A DNA stretch of 64,000 nt from an uncultured Clostridia bacterium (GCA_946531435.1 CAMNAO010000001.1:124001-188000); one strand, 5' to 3'. Positions 50,064 through 59,288 are shown, counted from the first letter of the stretch. Program-made: numbers and translations. The notes: generated by a model from the letters alone, not told the origin.

Positions 50064-51002
50064 ATGACTGACATCACTGCGATCGGCGAGATTCTTATCG
50101 ACCTGACCCAATCCGGCACCACAGCTATGGGCATCTCCCGTTTTGACGCCAATCCCGGCGGCGCCCCCGCCAATTTGGCGGTGGCTGCGTCCCGCCTCGG
50201 CGCAAAGACCGCTTTTATCGGACGGGTGGGCAAGGACAGCTTCGGCGAGATCCTCCGCGAGACTTTGAAAAAGAACGGCGTGGACGTTACCGCCCTGAAA
50301 ACAGACCCGGTGCAGCACACCACCCTCTCCGTCGTTACCCTGGATCCCAGTGGGGAGCGCAGCTTCAGCTTCTACCGGGACCCCAGCGCCGACGTGAATC
50401 TCTCCATTGAGGACGTTCCCACGGAAATGCTGAAAAGCACCTCCATCCTGCATTTCGGCAGCGTCAGTTTGACCTCGGAGCCGGCCAGGAGCGCCACCCT
50501 CTATGCCGCCAAAACCGCGAAAGCGCTGGGGGTCCTCGTCAGCTATGACCCCAACTACCGCGCGGCCCTTTGGCCGGACGAAAAGACCGCCGTTGACGCC
50601 ATGGCGGAACCTCTGGAGCTTGTGGACATTCTGAAGGTCTCCGATGAAGAGCTTCCCCTTCTGACCGGCACCACCGATCCCGAGAAGGGCACTGCCCTCC
50701 TCCGGGACAAGGGCATCCGCCTGATCCTGGTGACCCTGGGCCCCGACGGCGCCTTCTACCGCCTGGGGGAGCGCACCGGTCATGTTCCCGGCGTTCCCTG
50801 CACCGTGGGCGATACCAACGGCGCGGGCGATACCTTCTTCGGCGCCTTCCTCAGCCGGATCAAGGATCAGAAGGAGCTGGAAGCCATCTCCACCGAAGAT
50901 CTCGAACGGTCTGTGGCCTATGCCAACAAGGCCGCCAGCATCACCACCAGCCGCCACGGCGCCATCCCCGCCATGCCCACCCTGGCGGAGATGGATGCCT
51001 GA
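50064..51002 (+). CDS. Fructokinase-like PfkB carbohydrate kinase
   Basis: 312 residues, ATP-dependent sugar kinase. AIGEILIDLTQSG opening, first signature NPGGAPANLAVAASRLG (typical of bacterial fructokinases) and second signature TNGAGDTFFGAFLSR with catalytic Asp. SYDPNYRAALWPDEK is a fructokinase-like segment. AGGAGG before the ATG. Stands just upstream of serine dehydratase with a hairpin between them. Confidence 0.92.
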   Translation: MTDITAIGEILIDLTQSGTTAMGISRFDANPGGAPANLAVAASRLGAKTAFIGRVGKDSFGEILRETLKKNGVDVTALKTDPVQHTTLSVVTLDPSGERSFSFYRDPSADVNLSIEDVPTEMLKSTSILHFGSVSLTSEPARSATLYAAKTAKALGVLVSYDPNYRAALWPDEKTAVDAMAEPLELVDILKVSDEELPLLTGTTDPEKGTALLRDKGIRLILVTLGPDGAFYRLGERTGHVPGVPCTVGDTNGAGDTFFGAFLSRIKDQKELEAISTEDLERSVAYANKAASITTSRHGAIPAMPTLAEMDA

Positions 51003-51018
51003 CAATCATCAAAAACAC

Positions 51019-51057
51019 AGCACAGCCGGAGATCCCTGAGGACCCTCCGGCTGTGTT
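51019..51057 (+). terminator. Hairpin between fructokinase and serine dehydratase
   Basis: ACACAGCCGGAG / CTCCGGCTGTGT with a 12-13 nt loop and no T run. May attenuate transcription into sdaA or act as a weak terminator. Confidence 0.5.
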
Positions 51058-51073
51058 GACGAAAGGCAAAGCA

Positions 51074-52267
51074 ATGAAGAGTATACGCAGCGTTTATAAG
51101 ATCGGTCACGGGCCCTCCTCCTCCCACACCGTGGGCCCCTACAATGCCGCCCTGCGTTTTGGCGCGCGCCATCCGGATGCGGACGCCTTTGAGGTGACGC
51201 TTTATGGATCCCTGGCCTTCACCGGCGCCGGGCACGGCACCCAGAAGGCCATCCGGTCCGGTCTTCCGGGGGCGGAGATCCGGGTGGACACAAAGACCAG
51301 GGACCTCCCCCACCCCAACACCATGCTCTTCACCGCCAGGCGGGAAGGCAAGGTTCTGGAGAGCGTACGGGTATTCTCCATCGGCGGCGGATCTATTCGT
51401 TTTGAAGGAGAAGAGGACCGGGAGGAGCGGGAGATCTATCCCCAGAAGAATTTTTCTGAGATCATGGAGTTCTGCCGGAGCAATAAGATCAGCCTGACTG
51501 CGTTCATTTATGCCCGGGAGGATCCGGATTTTCGTTCCTATCTCCGCACCACCTGGCAGGCCATGCGGGCGGCGGTGCAGCGGGGCCTTGCGGCCGAGGG
51601 CATACTGCCCGGCGGCCTGAATCTCAACCGAAAGGCCAGGATCCTGTATTCCAAGCGCTGCTACAACGAGAGCGCTGATGTGACCATGAACCGGGTCATT
51701 GCCGCCTATGCCTATGCCGTCAGCGAGGAGAACGCCAGCGAAAACATCGTAGTCACTGCCCCCACCTGCGGCAGCTGCGGCGTCATTCCCGCGGTCTTCA
51801 CCTACATGCAGGAGGATCGGGGCTTCCCGGAGGAGGAGATTCTGGACGCCCTCGCGGTGGCGGGTCTCATCGGAAACATCATCCGCACCAACGCCTCCAT
51901 CTCCGGGGCGGAGTGCGGCTGTCAGGCGGAGATCGGCAGTGCCTGCTCCATGGCGGCGGCGGGGCTGGCGGAGCTCTATCACTTGAATCTGGATGAAATC
52001 GAATACGCGGCGGAGATCGCCATGGAGCATAACCTGGGCCTCACCTGTGATCCCGTGGGCGGCCTTGTCCAGATCCCCTGCATCGAGCGCAATGCCGTGG
52101 CCGCCATGCGCGCCATCGAATCCGTGAATCTCAGCCGCTTCCTCTATGAGACAAGGAAGATTTCCTTCGACACCGTCATCCGGACCATGTATGAGACCGG
52201 CAGGGACATGAGCGAAAAATATCGGGAGACCAGCCATGGCGGTCTGGCTCAGATGTACAAAGGGTAA
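51074..52267 (+). CDS. sdaA: L-serine dehydratase, iron-sulfur type, single chain
   Basis: Deaminates L-serine to pyruvate using a 4Fe-4S cluster. 397 residues from ATG 51074. The beta-type N-terminal domain begins GHGPSSSHTVGPYNAAL; the alpha domain has TAPTCGSCGVIPAVFTY, GAECGCQAEIGSACSMAAAG and EHNLGLTCDPVGGLVQIPC with the cluster cysteines. Gram-positive anaerobes usually have two separate chains; here both are one chain as in Escherichia. Mrp at 12390 might serve its cluster (inference). Confidence 0.93.
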   Translation: MKSIRSVYKIGHGPSSSHTVGPYNAALRFGARHPDADAFEVTLYGSLAFTGAGHGTQKAIRSGLPGAEIRVDTKTRDLPHPNTMLFTARREGKVLESVRVFSIGGGSIRFEGEEDREEREIYPQKNFSEIMEFCRSNKISLTAFIYAREDPDFRSYLRTTWQAMRAAVQRGLAAEGILPGGLNLNRKARILYSKRCYNESADVTMNRVIAAYAYAVSEENASENIVVTAPTCGSCGVIPAVFTYMQEDRGFPEEEILDALAVAGLIGNIIRTNASISGAECGCQAEIGSACSMAAAGLAELYHLNLDEIEYAAEIAMEHNLGLTCDPVGGLVQIPCIERNAVAAMRAIESVNLSRFLYETRKISFDTVIRTMYETGRDMSEKYRETSHGGLAQMYKG

Positions 52268-52302
52268 CGATAATTCAGATTATGTAAATTTGTATTTTAA
52301 AG

Positions 52303-52338
52303 AAGGGAGGCTTCCTAACAACAGGAAGCCTCCCCTTG
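52303..52338. terminator. Bidirectional terminator between sdaA and the XRE regulator
   Basis: AAGGGAGGCTTCC / GGAAGCCTCCCCTT with a 7-8 nt loop between convergent genes; AT-rich on both sides. Confidence 0.85.
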
Positions 52339-52340
52339 TA

Positions 52341-53075
52341 TTATTGGTTCGTATTCGCCGGCGCTGCCGCTCCCCATACCAGAACGGTCCAGCTGCCCTC
52401 TTTCCGGGACAGGACCCAGCGACAGTCCCGGAAGCTTTCGTTGGGAGTAAGCCCCTGGGGCGGCCTGTCTCCTGTGCTGTAGGACCCGCGCAGGACCAGA
52501 AACTCGGCATCCGGGTAACGGCCGCTCCAGTATTCTGCGTCCTCCCGCCCGCTTTCCTCCTCATAGGTGAGGGAAAGCTCTGTGCAGCCGTGATATACTT
52601 TTTTGTAGATCTCTATTACCGCGTCCATGGCCTCTTCCACATCGCGTCTGTCGTAAAGGGGATTTTCTTCCGAGACACTGACGGAGGTCGTGATGCTTTC
52701 CCGTCCCCCGGTGTAGCTTACCATACCCAGCACCGTAGCCATGAGGGGCAAAAGCACAGCCAGGGCCAGCACCACCGCCACCGCCGTCCAGATCTTCTTT
52801 GTCCGGCGGTTCCGCACCGCCAAAAGCTCGCTGATCCGGGCCAGCTGCTCCGCGATCTGATTCCGGTTCTCCTCCCTGGGAAGCTCGGCTCCCAGGAGCT
52901 CACTCACCGGAGTCTCCAGTTCCTCGGAAAGGCGCTGCAGCAGCTCCGCGTCCGGAACGGATAGATTCTTTTCCCATTTGGAAACCGTCTGCCGAACCAC
53001 ATGAAGCCGGATCGCCAGCTCCTCCTGGGTCAGTCCCCTTTCCTTTCGGATCTCTCTGATTTTCTCACCCAACAT
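52341..53075 (-). CDS. XRE-family transcriptional regulator with a membrane helix and extracytoplasmic domain
   Basis: 244 residues from ATG 53075 (AAAGGAGG upstream). N-terminal helix-turn-helix (LGEKIREIRKERGLTQEELA, then QTVSKWE), a linker of charged helix, one membrane helix (AVAVVLALAVLLPLMATVLG, about 95-115), then a soluble extracytoplasmic domain of about 120 residues with a tryptophan near the end. The layout suggests a one-component transmembrane sensor regulator. It is divergent from the esterase-Sel1-ceramidase operon and may control it (inference). Confidence 0.88.
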   Translation of the reverse strand: MLGEKIREIRKERGLTQEELAIRLHVVRQTVSKWEKNLSVPDAELLQRLSEELETPVSELLGAELPREENRNQIAEQLARISELLAVRNRRTKKIWTAVAVVLALAVLLPLMATVLGMVSYTGGRESITTSVSVSEENPLYDRRDVEEAMDAVIEIYKKVYHGCTELSLTYEEESGREDAEYWSGRYPDAEFLVLRGSYSTGDRPPQGLTPNESFRDCRWVLSRKEGSWTVLVWGAAAPANTNQ

Positions 53076-53102
53076 AGCAGGACACCTCCTTTTTCTGGCC
53101 CC

Positions 53103-53131
53103 AGTATAGTGTTCTTTCTTCATTGACGCAA
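53103..53131 (-). promoter_or_regulatory. Promoter for the XRE regulator
   Basis: TTGCGT (53126-53131) and TATACT (53103-53108), spacer 17 nt. Confidence 0.6.
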
Positions 53132-53269
53132 GCAACGGAAGTTAACATTACGGAATATCGGAAAAAATGTGGCAAGAATCCGACAATACGGAAAAGTTAT
53201 CTCCTCCCGCGGAGAATAATGATATAATACATGTATCTGAATGAAGCAACAGGGAGGGTACACAGCTTC

Positions 53270-54550
53270 ATGGCCATTTTTGAAACCGACCACATCAAAG
53301 GGATCACCTCCGTATCGGAGCCCTTTCCCCACGGCCAGCGCCTGAGCTATGCCGTGGTGGAATATGATCGGGCGATCCGCAGCGAGGATCTCCGTCCGGA
53401 GGACTTCCGGGTAAGCGGGCGTACCATCATCCGTGCCTACGCCAACACCCTGCCGAAAAAGGCGGAGGGAGGGCAGGACGGTCCCTATGTGATCCTGGAG
53501 CTCTCACTTACCGACAAGGACGCGCCCATGCTGGTTTCCGTCCGTTACGGAAACGAAAAGCGTCCCGGTGGCCCGGGTGGCCCGGGTGGGCCCGTTCGGG
53601 GCGGCCCGCCCATGCGGATGCCGAAGAACGTGATCGCGGAAAACCGGCTTTCCGTCTATCAATTGAAAAAACTGCGGGCCGCAGACGGCACTGAGATCCC
53701 CGCCTATCCGGGGGAGCTGGCTTCCCGACAGGGGATCAACCTGGTGGCGGACAGCTTCGTTCCGGTGGAAGAACTGGATCTTCCCTGCAGTCTTTACAGT
53801 CCTGAGCGCCAGAATTCCGTAGAGAAGCTGCCCCTGGTGGTCTTTGTGGCAGACGCCTCAGTCCGTGGCGCGGATTACCGGCTGGCCCTCTATCAGGGCA
53901 ACGGCGCCGTGAGCTTTGCCCTGCCCCAAGTCCAGGCACGGCACCCCTCTTATGTGCTGGCAATCCAGGTCCCCGACGGGATCACCACCAGAGAAGGAGA
54001 CGGTCCCCGTCTGCCGGAACGGACGATGATGACGGTGGAGGGACTTCTGGAACGCCTCCCCGACATCGACCGGGATCGCCTCTACATCACCGGACAGTCC
54101 CTGGGCTGTATCAACGCCTTCGCCCTGGCGGCAAGCCATCCCCACTATTTCGCCGCCTACCTCTGCGTGGCCGGGCAATGGGAGGACACCGCCTCTTTAA
54201 AGCACATGGTCAACGATCCTCTTTGGATGCTGAACTCCGATGGGGATTTCAGGGCCTTCCCGGGCATGAACGCCATCGCCGAGGAGCTGAAGACCGCAGG
54301 AGCGGAGATCAGCCGGGGCGAATATGACGCCCGCTGGCCCAGGGAAAAGCTGGAGAACGCGGCAAGAGAGACCGCTGAAAGCGGAAAAACCGTGCTCTAC
54401 AGCACCTTTATCGATCAATCGGTGGTACCCGAGGGCGTGGACAAAAACCCCGGCAGCAACCACATGAATACCTGGCCTGTGGTCTACGGGATCGACGCGG
54501 TAAAGGACTGGCTCTTCAGCCAGAGAAAGGACGGAAGCAAGCATGGATGA
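53270..54550 (+). CDS. Alpha/beta hydrolase, prolyl-oligopeptidase/esterase type
   Basis: About 426 residues. I prefer ATG 53270; an in-frame ATG at 53231 sits 3 nt after a TATAAT box and cannot have a leader. The N-terminal 110 residues form an Ig-like sandwich typical of surface esterases, then a glycine-proline linker (RPGGPGGPGGPVRGG). The hydrolase domain contains LYITGQSLGCINAFALAASHP (nucleophile Ser) and NHMNTWPVVYG (likely catalytic His). No signal peptide is visible. It heads an operon with Sel1 and ceramidase-like genes, overlapping the former by 8 nt. Confidence 0.82.
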   Translation: MAIFETDHIKGITSVSEPFPHGQRLSYAVVEYDRAIRSEDLRPEDFRVSGRTIIRAYANTLPKKAEGGQDGPYVILELSLTDKDAPMLVSVRYGNEKRPGGPGGPGGPVRGGPPMRMPKNVIAENRLSVYQLKKLRAADGTEIPAYPGELASRQGINLVADSFVPVEELDLPCSLYSPERQNSVEKLPLVVFVADASVRGADYRLALYQGNGAVSFALPQVQARHPSYVLAIQVPDGITTREGDGPRLPERTMMTVEGLLERLPDIDRDRLYITGQSLGCINAFALAASHPHYFAAYLCVAGQWEDTASLKHMVNDPLWMLNSDGDFRAFPGMNAIAEELKTAGAEISRGEYDARWPREKLENAARETAESGKTVLYSTFIDQSVVPEGVDKNPGSNHMNTWPVVYGIDAVKDWLFSQRKDGSKHG

Positions 54551-55400
54551 GAAGACGGAAATGACCGGTCTCTCCAAAGAGGATGTGATTGCAGCAGCCA
54601 ATTACCTGGCAGCGGCCTGCGACACCATTTGGCGGGAGAGAAACGGCGTGGGCGGCATGGCCCCCATCGCCCGGGGGCCCGGCGGCCGCTTCAAGGAGGA
54701 GGATCTTCGGAAGCTGGCTGTCCGCTATCTGAAGCTGGCAGTCTCCTTCGGGGACGGGAACGCCATGAACGCCTTATCCAAAATGTATCAGGATAAGGGT
54801 GCCTATCCCGCCAGCGAGAGTGAGGATCCCGGAAAGGAGTCCGTGGCGCTGCTGAAGCAGGCGGCGGAGGCCGGGAATCCCCGTGCCGTCTCCAGCGTGG
54901 GCATGTTCTATCTCCACAAGCCGGTGCCCGGCTTCGGCGGCGATTTCGGCGGCATGGAATATGATCCGGAAAAGGGGCTTCGATTCCTTCTGGAGGCCTT
55001 CCGCTTGGGGGAGATGAAGTGCGGGAGACACGTCGGCCTCTGCTATCAAAACGGCGTCGGGACCCCGCGGGATCCCGTCCAGGCTTATCGCTACTTCTGC
55101 GCCGCCGCGGACCGGGGCGACAGCACGGCAAAGCTCTATAAGGCCGACTGCCTTCTGGCCGGTGAAGGCGTGGAGCAGGACATTCAGGAGGCCATCGGGC
55201 TCTACCGCTCCATGGTGGAGCGGCGGGAGCATGACAAGGTGGGCGCGGCTTACGCCCTGGCAAGGATTTACCGGGACGGCGTCTACGCCGAGAAGGATCT
55301 CAAAAAGGCCCGTGAATACTTCTCCTTTGTTCTGGAGAACGCCACGGATCATGAGAAAGCAATGAAAGAGGAAGCCCAGCGGGAGCTGGAAAACGCCTGA
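54543..55400 (+). CDS. Sel1-repeat (TPR-like) protein
   Basis: 285 residues. At least four Sel1 repeats of about 36 residues are seen, for example VALLKQAAEAGNPRAVSSVG, RFLLEAFRLGEMKCGRHVG, YRYFCAAADRGDSTAKLY and YALARIYRDGVYAEKDLKKA. Cytosolic scaffold for protein interaction. It overlaps the upstream hydrolase by 8 nt and ends 12 nt before the ceramidase-like gene, so the three likely work together. Confidence 0.88.
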   Translation: MDEKTEMTGLSKEDVIAAANYLAAACDTIWRERNGVGGMAPIARGPGGRFKEEDLRKLAVRYLKLAVSFGDGNAMNALSKMYQDKGAYPASESEDPGKESVALLKQAAEAGNPRAVSSVGMFYLHKPVPGFGGDFGGMEYDPEKGLRFLLEAFRLGEMKCGRHVGLCYQNGVGTPRDPVQAYRYFCAAADRGDSTAKLYKADCLLAGEGVEQDIQEAIGLYRSMVERREHDKVGAAYALARIYRDGVYAEKDLKKAREYFSFVLENATDHEKAMKEEAQRELENA

Positions 55401-55412
55401 AGGAGGGTAACC

Positions 55413-56744
55413 ATGAGCAAGCTGATGGTCGGAGCTTCAAAGATCTGTATCGATCCCCCAAGAGAAATGTACCCCTTCCCCACCAATTTCGGTATGACGG
55501 AAGAGAGCCGGAACCCCTGTCACGTCCGGGCCCTGGCCCTGGAGAGTGAGGGGCGGAGAATCCTCTTCGTTGTCTATGAGATGAGCGATATTCCCTCTCA
55601 CCCGGGGCTGATGGAGGCCCTCAGCCAGGCCTCCGGCATCCCCCAGGAGGACATCATTCTGGCGGTGACCCACAACCACTCCGCCCCCAACGACCGGAGT
55701 AAGATGGTGAAGGGCGCCGACGAGAAGTTCGCCTTTTTCCGGGACTTCGTCGTAGAGAAGGGCAAGGAGGCAGCCGCCGCGGCTGTGGCCTCCCTGCGCC
55801 CCGCCAGGTACGGCTATGGCGAGATCCCCAGTTACTGCAACGTGAACCGGGACAAGAAAACCCGCTTCGGCTTCTGGGTTGAGGGACCCGCCTATGACCT
55901 TTACTCCAACAAGACCCTGGCCGTGCTGAAATTTGTGGACGAGGATGGAAAGCTCATCGCCGCCATGCTGAACTTCGGCGCCCACGCGGTCTGCGCCTTC
56001 TGTGAGAAGGACGCGGACGGCAAGGTAAAGAGCTCCTCCAACTTCCCCGGCATTGCCTGCGAATTTGTGGAGAAGCACTACGGTGATGACGCCGTGTGCC
56101 TTTGGACCAGCGGCGCCGCCGGCAACCAGGACCCCATTCTCTGGGAGTACCAGTGGCTGGAGTATGAGGACGGCTACGTCACCAAGATTGCCCTGCCCGA
56201 CGGCACCGGCTATGTGAACATGGATATTCTGGGTGCCCAGCAGGGTGCCGACGCCGTGGCCTGCCTGGACGGGATTCAGGAGCTCAAGGAGGAGATGCCC
56301 ATCCGTTACCTCAAGAGCGAGGTGCCCATCCAGGCGCGGATGCGGGATCCCAACTTCAAGATTCCTCCCTTCGGCCTGCGTATGGGCGGCGAGGGGCCCC
56401 GTACCGACTGGTTCGCTCCCAAAATGCCGGATCTGCCCGTGATGCTGCCGGATCCCGACCGGGTCATCCGCTACGTCCTGAACTTCCTGCTTCTGGGAGA
56501 CGTGGGCGTGATCCTCACCTCCGGAGAGCTCTACGCCGAGATCGCCCGGGACATGATGGAGGCCACCCCCATGAAGAACCGCTTTGTCATTACCCACATT
56601 CCCGGCCAGGGCGGCTATACCCTGGACAAGGGCTCCAAGGATCACAAGGTCTTCCAGTCCTTCGGCGGCGTGGAGCCCGGCTCCGCGGACGGCCCTCTCT
56701 GCGAAAAGACCAGGGAGCTGGCGGAAAAAGCCCTGGCGGAATAA
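55413..56744 (+). CDS. Neutral/alkaline ceramidase-like N-terminal domain protein
   Basis: 443 residues resembling the N-terminal catalytic region of neutral ceramidase: opening VGASKICIDPP, zinc-type motif AVTHNHSAPNDRSK, and FGAHAVCAF. The family hydrolyses N-acyl bonds of ceramides, but many short bacterial members have unknown substrates. No signal peptide, so an intracellular role on a small amide or ester is possible. AAGGAGG upstream; last gene of the three-gene unit before a strong terminator. Confidence 0.82.
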   Translation: MSKLMVGASKICIDPPREMYPFPTNFGMTEESRNPCHVRALALESEGRRILFVVYEMSDIPSHPGLMEALSQASGIPQEDIILAVTHNHSAPNDRSKMVKGADEKFAFFRDFVVEKGKEAAAAAVASLRPARYGYGEIPSYCNVNRDKKTRFGFWVEGPAYDLYSNKTLAVLKFVDEDGKLIAAMLNFGAHAVCAFCEKDADGKVKSSSNFPGIACEFVEKHYGDDAVCLWTSGAAGNQDPILWEYQWLEYEDGYVTKIALPDGTGYVNMDILGAQQGADAVACLDGIQELKEEMPIRYLKSEVPIQARMRDPNFKIPPFGLRMGGEGPRTDWFAPKMPDLPVMLPDPDRVIRYVLNFLLLGDVGVILTSGELYAEIARDMMEATPMKNRFVITHIPGQGGYTLDKGSKDHKVFQSFGGVEPGSADGPLCEKTRELAEKALAE

Positions 56745-56773
56745 TGCCAGCCGATATCCAATAGAATACCAAT

Positions 56774-56828
56774 CAAAGGGAGCCCGAGGGCCTGCAGCGC
56801 AGGTCCCTCGGGCTCCCTTTCTTCTCTT
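56774..56828 (+). terminator. Strong terminator after the ceramidase-like gene
   Basis: AAAGGGAGCCCGAGGG pairs with CCCTCGGGCTCCCTTT, with an inner GCCTGC/GCAGG stem, followed by CTTCTCTTAT. Confidence 0.9.
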
Positions 56829-56833
56829 ATAAA

Positions 56834-57172
56834 GGATCATCGCGAAACTTTAGGGAGCGAAAGTGTGGTAAACTAAGCCTTCTCCTTGAGGCCCAGCGTG
56901 GCCGAAATCTTTGATTTCGCAGCCGCGGTGAGGTGCCTTGTGCTGGAAGGTGCCCTCCGCTTCGTTCCGCCCAGTTCGCAAACTGGGGCGGAAGTGGTGG
57001 AAACTGACCGGTTCTGATCAATATCGAAATATCACACAGGCAGCAAAGTAACACCTCATCCGTCTCGTCCCTCGTGGGAGATCGGGCCGAGCCACCTTCC
57101 CCTCCAGGGGAAGGCATTTTGCAGTATTCCGCGGTCTCCTCTCTTTAGTGCATGAATGAATCGTGAAGAGCC
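56834..57172. repeat. Dispersed intergenic repeat of about 330 bp, copy 2
   Basis: Near-identical to 24626-24950 in the same orientation, differing by scattered substitutions and two short insertions. It begins GGATCATCGCGAAAC and ends GAATCGTGAAGAGCC. Like copy 1, it lies between a plus-strand gene terminator and the end of a minus-strand gene (ccsA). Confidence 0.85.
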
Positions 57173-57184
57173 CTTATAAAGCCC

Positions 57185-58000
57185 TCAGGCGTAGCTGTGG
57201 ACACCGGGAAGCCAGGTGTTGACGCCGATGTAGGTGAACATCACGCAGATAAAACCAAGGACGGCAAAGACCGCCGCTGACTTTCCCCGCCAGCCCCGGC
57301 GGATGCGCAGGTGCAGATAGATGGCGTAGACGATCCAGGTCACCAAAGACCAGGTCTCCTTGGGGTCCCAGGACCAGTAGCTGCCCCAGGCCCGCTCAGC
57401 CCAGATGGCGCCGGTAACGATGGTGAAGGTCAGGAACAATAGTCCCAGAGAAACGCTTCGATAACTGATAAGATCCAGCTTCTCCGCCGTGGGGATATGG
57501 GTATCCAGGAAGCCGTGGTCCCGCATCTTGTCCCGCAGGAGGAAGATGATGGAGAGGACAAAGGATACGCCGAAGGAGCCATAGGCAATGATGGCGGTGG
57601 ACACATGGAAGCCCAGCCAGTTGCTGCGCAGGGCGGGCATCAGCTCCCGTACTTCCTTGGACTGCATGGCGGCGTAACCGATCACCAGAAAGGTCACCGG
57701 AGCGGCAAAGGCGCCCAGCACCGGGAAGCGGAAGCGCAGCACAAAGATAAGGCTCACCAGGGAGAGGCCCCAGGCAAAGGAGGTGGCAAACTCATACTGG
57801 TTGGTGAGAGGCATCCTTCCCGCCCCGATTCCGCGGAGGATGAGGGCCGCGGTATGCAGTATCAGGCCCAGTGCCTGCAGCGCAATTGCAAGCCTGGAAA
57901 CAGGGTCTTTCTTGACCGCGATGAAGAGGAAGTATCCCACCATGGCGGCAAAATACAGCAGCATAACAATGGTAAAGAGGGTGTTTTCAGCTTTCAGCAT
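57185..58000 (-). CDS. ccsA: Cytochrome c biogenesis protein CcsA
   Basis: Haem-handling membrane subunit of cytochrome c maturation system II. About 271 residues from ATG 58000 (AGGAG upstream); seven or eight helices, and the tryptophan-rich haem-binding loop WGSYWSWDPKETWSLV, with conserved histidines in GFHVSTAII and VNTWLPGVHSYA. It overlaps resB by 14 nt. The nearest likely client is NrfA, whose CXXCK site often needs a dedicated synthase (known for Wolinella NrfI). Confidence 0.95.
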   Translation of the reverse strand: MLKAENTLFTIVMLLYFAAMVGYFLFIAVKKDPVSRLAIALQALGLILHTAALILRGIGAGRMPLTNQYEFATSFAWGLSLVSLIFVLRFRFPVLGAFAAPVTFLVIGYAAMQSKEVRELMPALRSNWLGFHVSTAIIAYGSFGVSFVLSIIFLLRDKMRDHGFLDTHIPTAEKLDLISYRSVSLGLLFLTFTIVTGAIWAERAWGSYWSWDPKETWSLVTWIVYAIYLHLRIRRGWRGKSAAVFAVLGFICVMFTYIGVNTWLPGVHSYA

Positions 58001-59288
58001 GGGGCAATTCTCCTTTTTCTGTGCTTTTGATTGCCACATCCAATTCCTCGGCAAAAAGGACGCCGCCCTTTCGGCTGAGACCGCAGAGGCGCCAGCGCTC
58101 CCCCTCCCGGATCGCCCAGAGGCGGCGGGGCTGAAGATAGAAGGCCAGGATAAGGCCCAGGGTGGTGACGAGGCCGCCCGCCAGAGCAAGCCAGGTGTAG
58201 TTATCCCGCTTGGCCTGGATGAGGGTATAGCTCTGGGGCTCGGAAAAGACCACCTCATAGTCGTCGATGGTAAGGGTATCCTCCCCCGTCAGAACGTTCA
58301 TTCCCAGGATCTCCCCCTGGTAATAAACGGAATAAAGATAACCCGGATTGTTCAGTTTCCCGGACTGCGTTGCGGGACCCTGTCCCTTGATCAGAACGTA
58401 ATCGGGGTAGAAGGCGTTGAAATAGACGACAAGCTGGGGCATATCCTCCACAGGGAGATACTCGCCGGCGCAGAGCACCGTATCCTGCAGGGGCTCCCCG
58501 GCCTTGGTGATCTGAACCCTGGCCGCCCAGCCGGTGGAGTTTTGATAAAAGCGCATGCCATGGAGAGTAGCGGGGTGATTGACGCTGATGCCGGCGCTCT
58601 CCCCCGGATCTCCCTCTCGGGTAAGGTCATAGACTGTAATCTCCGCGGTGTACTGCTCCACCGTATCATCCTCCCGGAGCTCCACCCGGAAGTCATCGAT
58701 ACCCACCACAAGGTTGGTATCACCCACCCGGCGAAGCTGTCCGGGGACACCGTAGACCACATATTCCTCTTTGGTCATCTGTCCCAGGCTGAAGCCCAGA
58801 ATGAGGAGAAGGATGCCCAGGTGGCAGACCCAGGCGCCCCAGATCCCCACCCGATTCCGGTGGGCGTAGAGGACCTCCTTCCCTTCCGCCGACACCCCCC
58901 GCCGGGGATGCGGCATCCCCATGGCGCGGAACACTGCCTCTGGCTCTGTAATACCCTCCCGCTCCACGCCGGGGCGCTGCGCGGGAAGCTCCCCCATCTC
59001 CCGATATTGCTTCAGTAGGCCGGGAAGGCTCTTCCCATTGCAGAGGATGAGATTCAGCACCAGGAAGCTATTGAGAAGCAGAAACCACCAGCTGTGATAG
59101 GCGTCGTCCAGTTGGAGGGCCAGGATGATGGCCGCCATCCGCTCAGAATAGCGGGCGGCATACCAGGTGTAGCTCTGCCCCTGGGTGACGAGGCTGCTGA
59201 GGGCACAGGCCGCCGCCAGCAACACCAGGAGAGCGATGGCAAACTGCATGGAGGAGAGAAATCTCCAGATCTTTTTTGCTTTTGACAT
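57987..59288 (-). CDS. resB: ResB-like cytochrome c biogenesis protein
   Basis: Partner of CcsA in system II haem attachment on the outside of the membrane. 433 residues: membrane helices at about 15-35, 62-85, 150-168 and 380-400, with a large extracytoplasmic domain between the third and fourth. MQFAIALLVLLAAACALSSL and HSWWFLLLNSFLVLNL are typical ResB segments, and NHPATLHGMRFYQNSTG is the conserved C-terminal region. Follows nrfA with a hairpin in the 71 nt gap. Confidence 0.94.
   Translation of the reverse strand: MSKAKKIWRFLSSMQFAIALLVLLAAACALSSLVTQGQSYTWYAARYSERMAAIILALQLDDAYHSWWFLLLNSFLVLNLILCNGKSLPGLLKQYREMGELPAQRPGVEREGITEPEAVFRAMGMPHPRRGVSAEGKEVLYAHRNRVGIWGAWVCHLGILLLILGFSLGQMTKEEYVVYGVPGQLRRVGDTNLVVGIDDFRVELREDDTVEQYTAEITVYDLTREGDPGESAGISVNHPATLHGMRFYQNSTGWAARVQITKAGEPLQDTVLCAGEYLPVEDMPQLVVYFNAFYPDYVLIKGQGPATQSGKLNNPGYLYSVYYQGEILGMNVLTGEDTLTIDDYEVVFSEPQSYTLIQAKRDNYTWLALAGGLVTTLGLILAFYLQPRRLWAIREGERWRLCGLSRKGGVLFAEELDVAIKSTEKGELPHAES

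Noticed and set aside
53231..53269. ATG 53231 as the start of the hydrolase
   Set aside because: It lies 3 nt after a TATAAT box with no ribosome binding site; ATG 53270 has GGGAGGG upstream.
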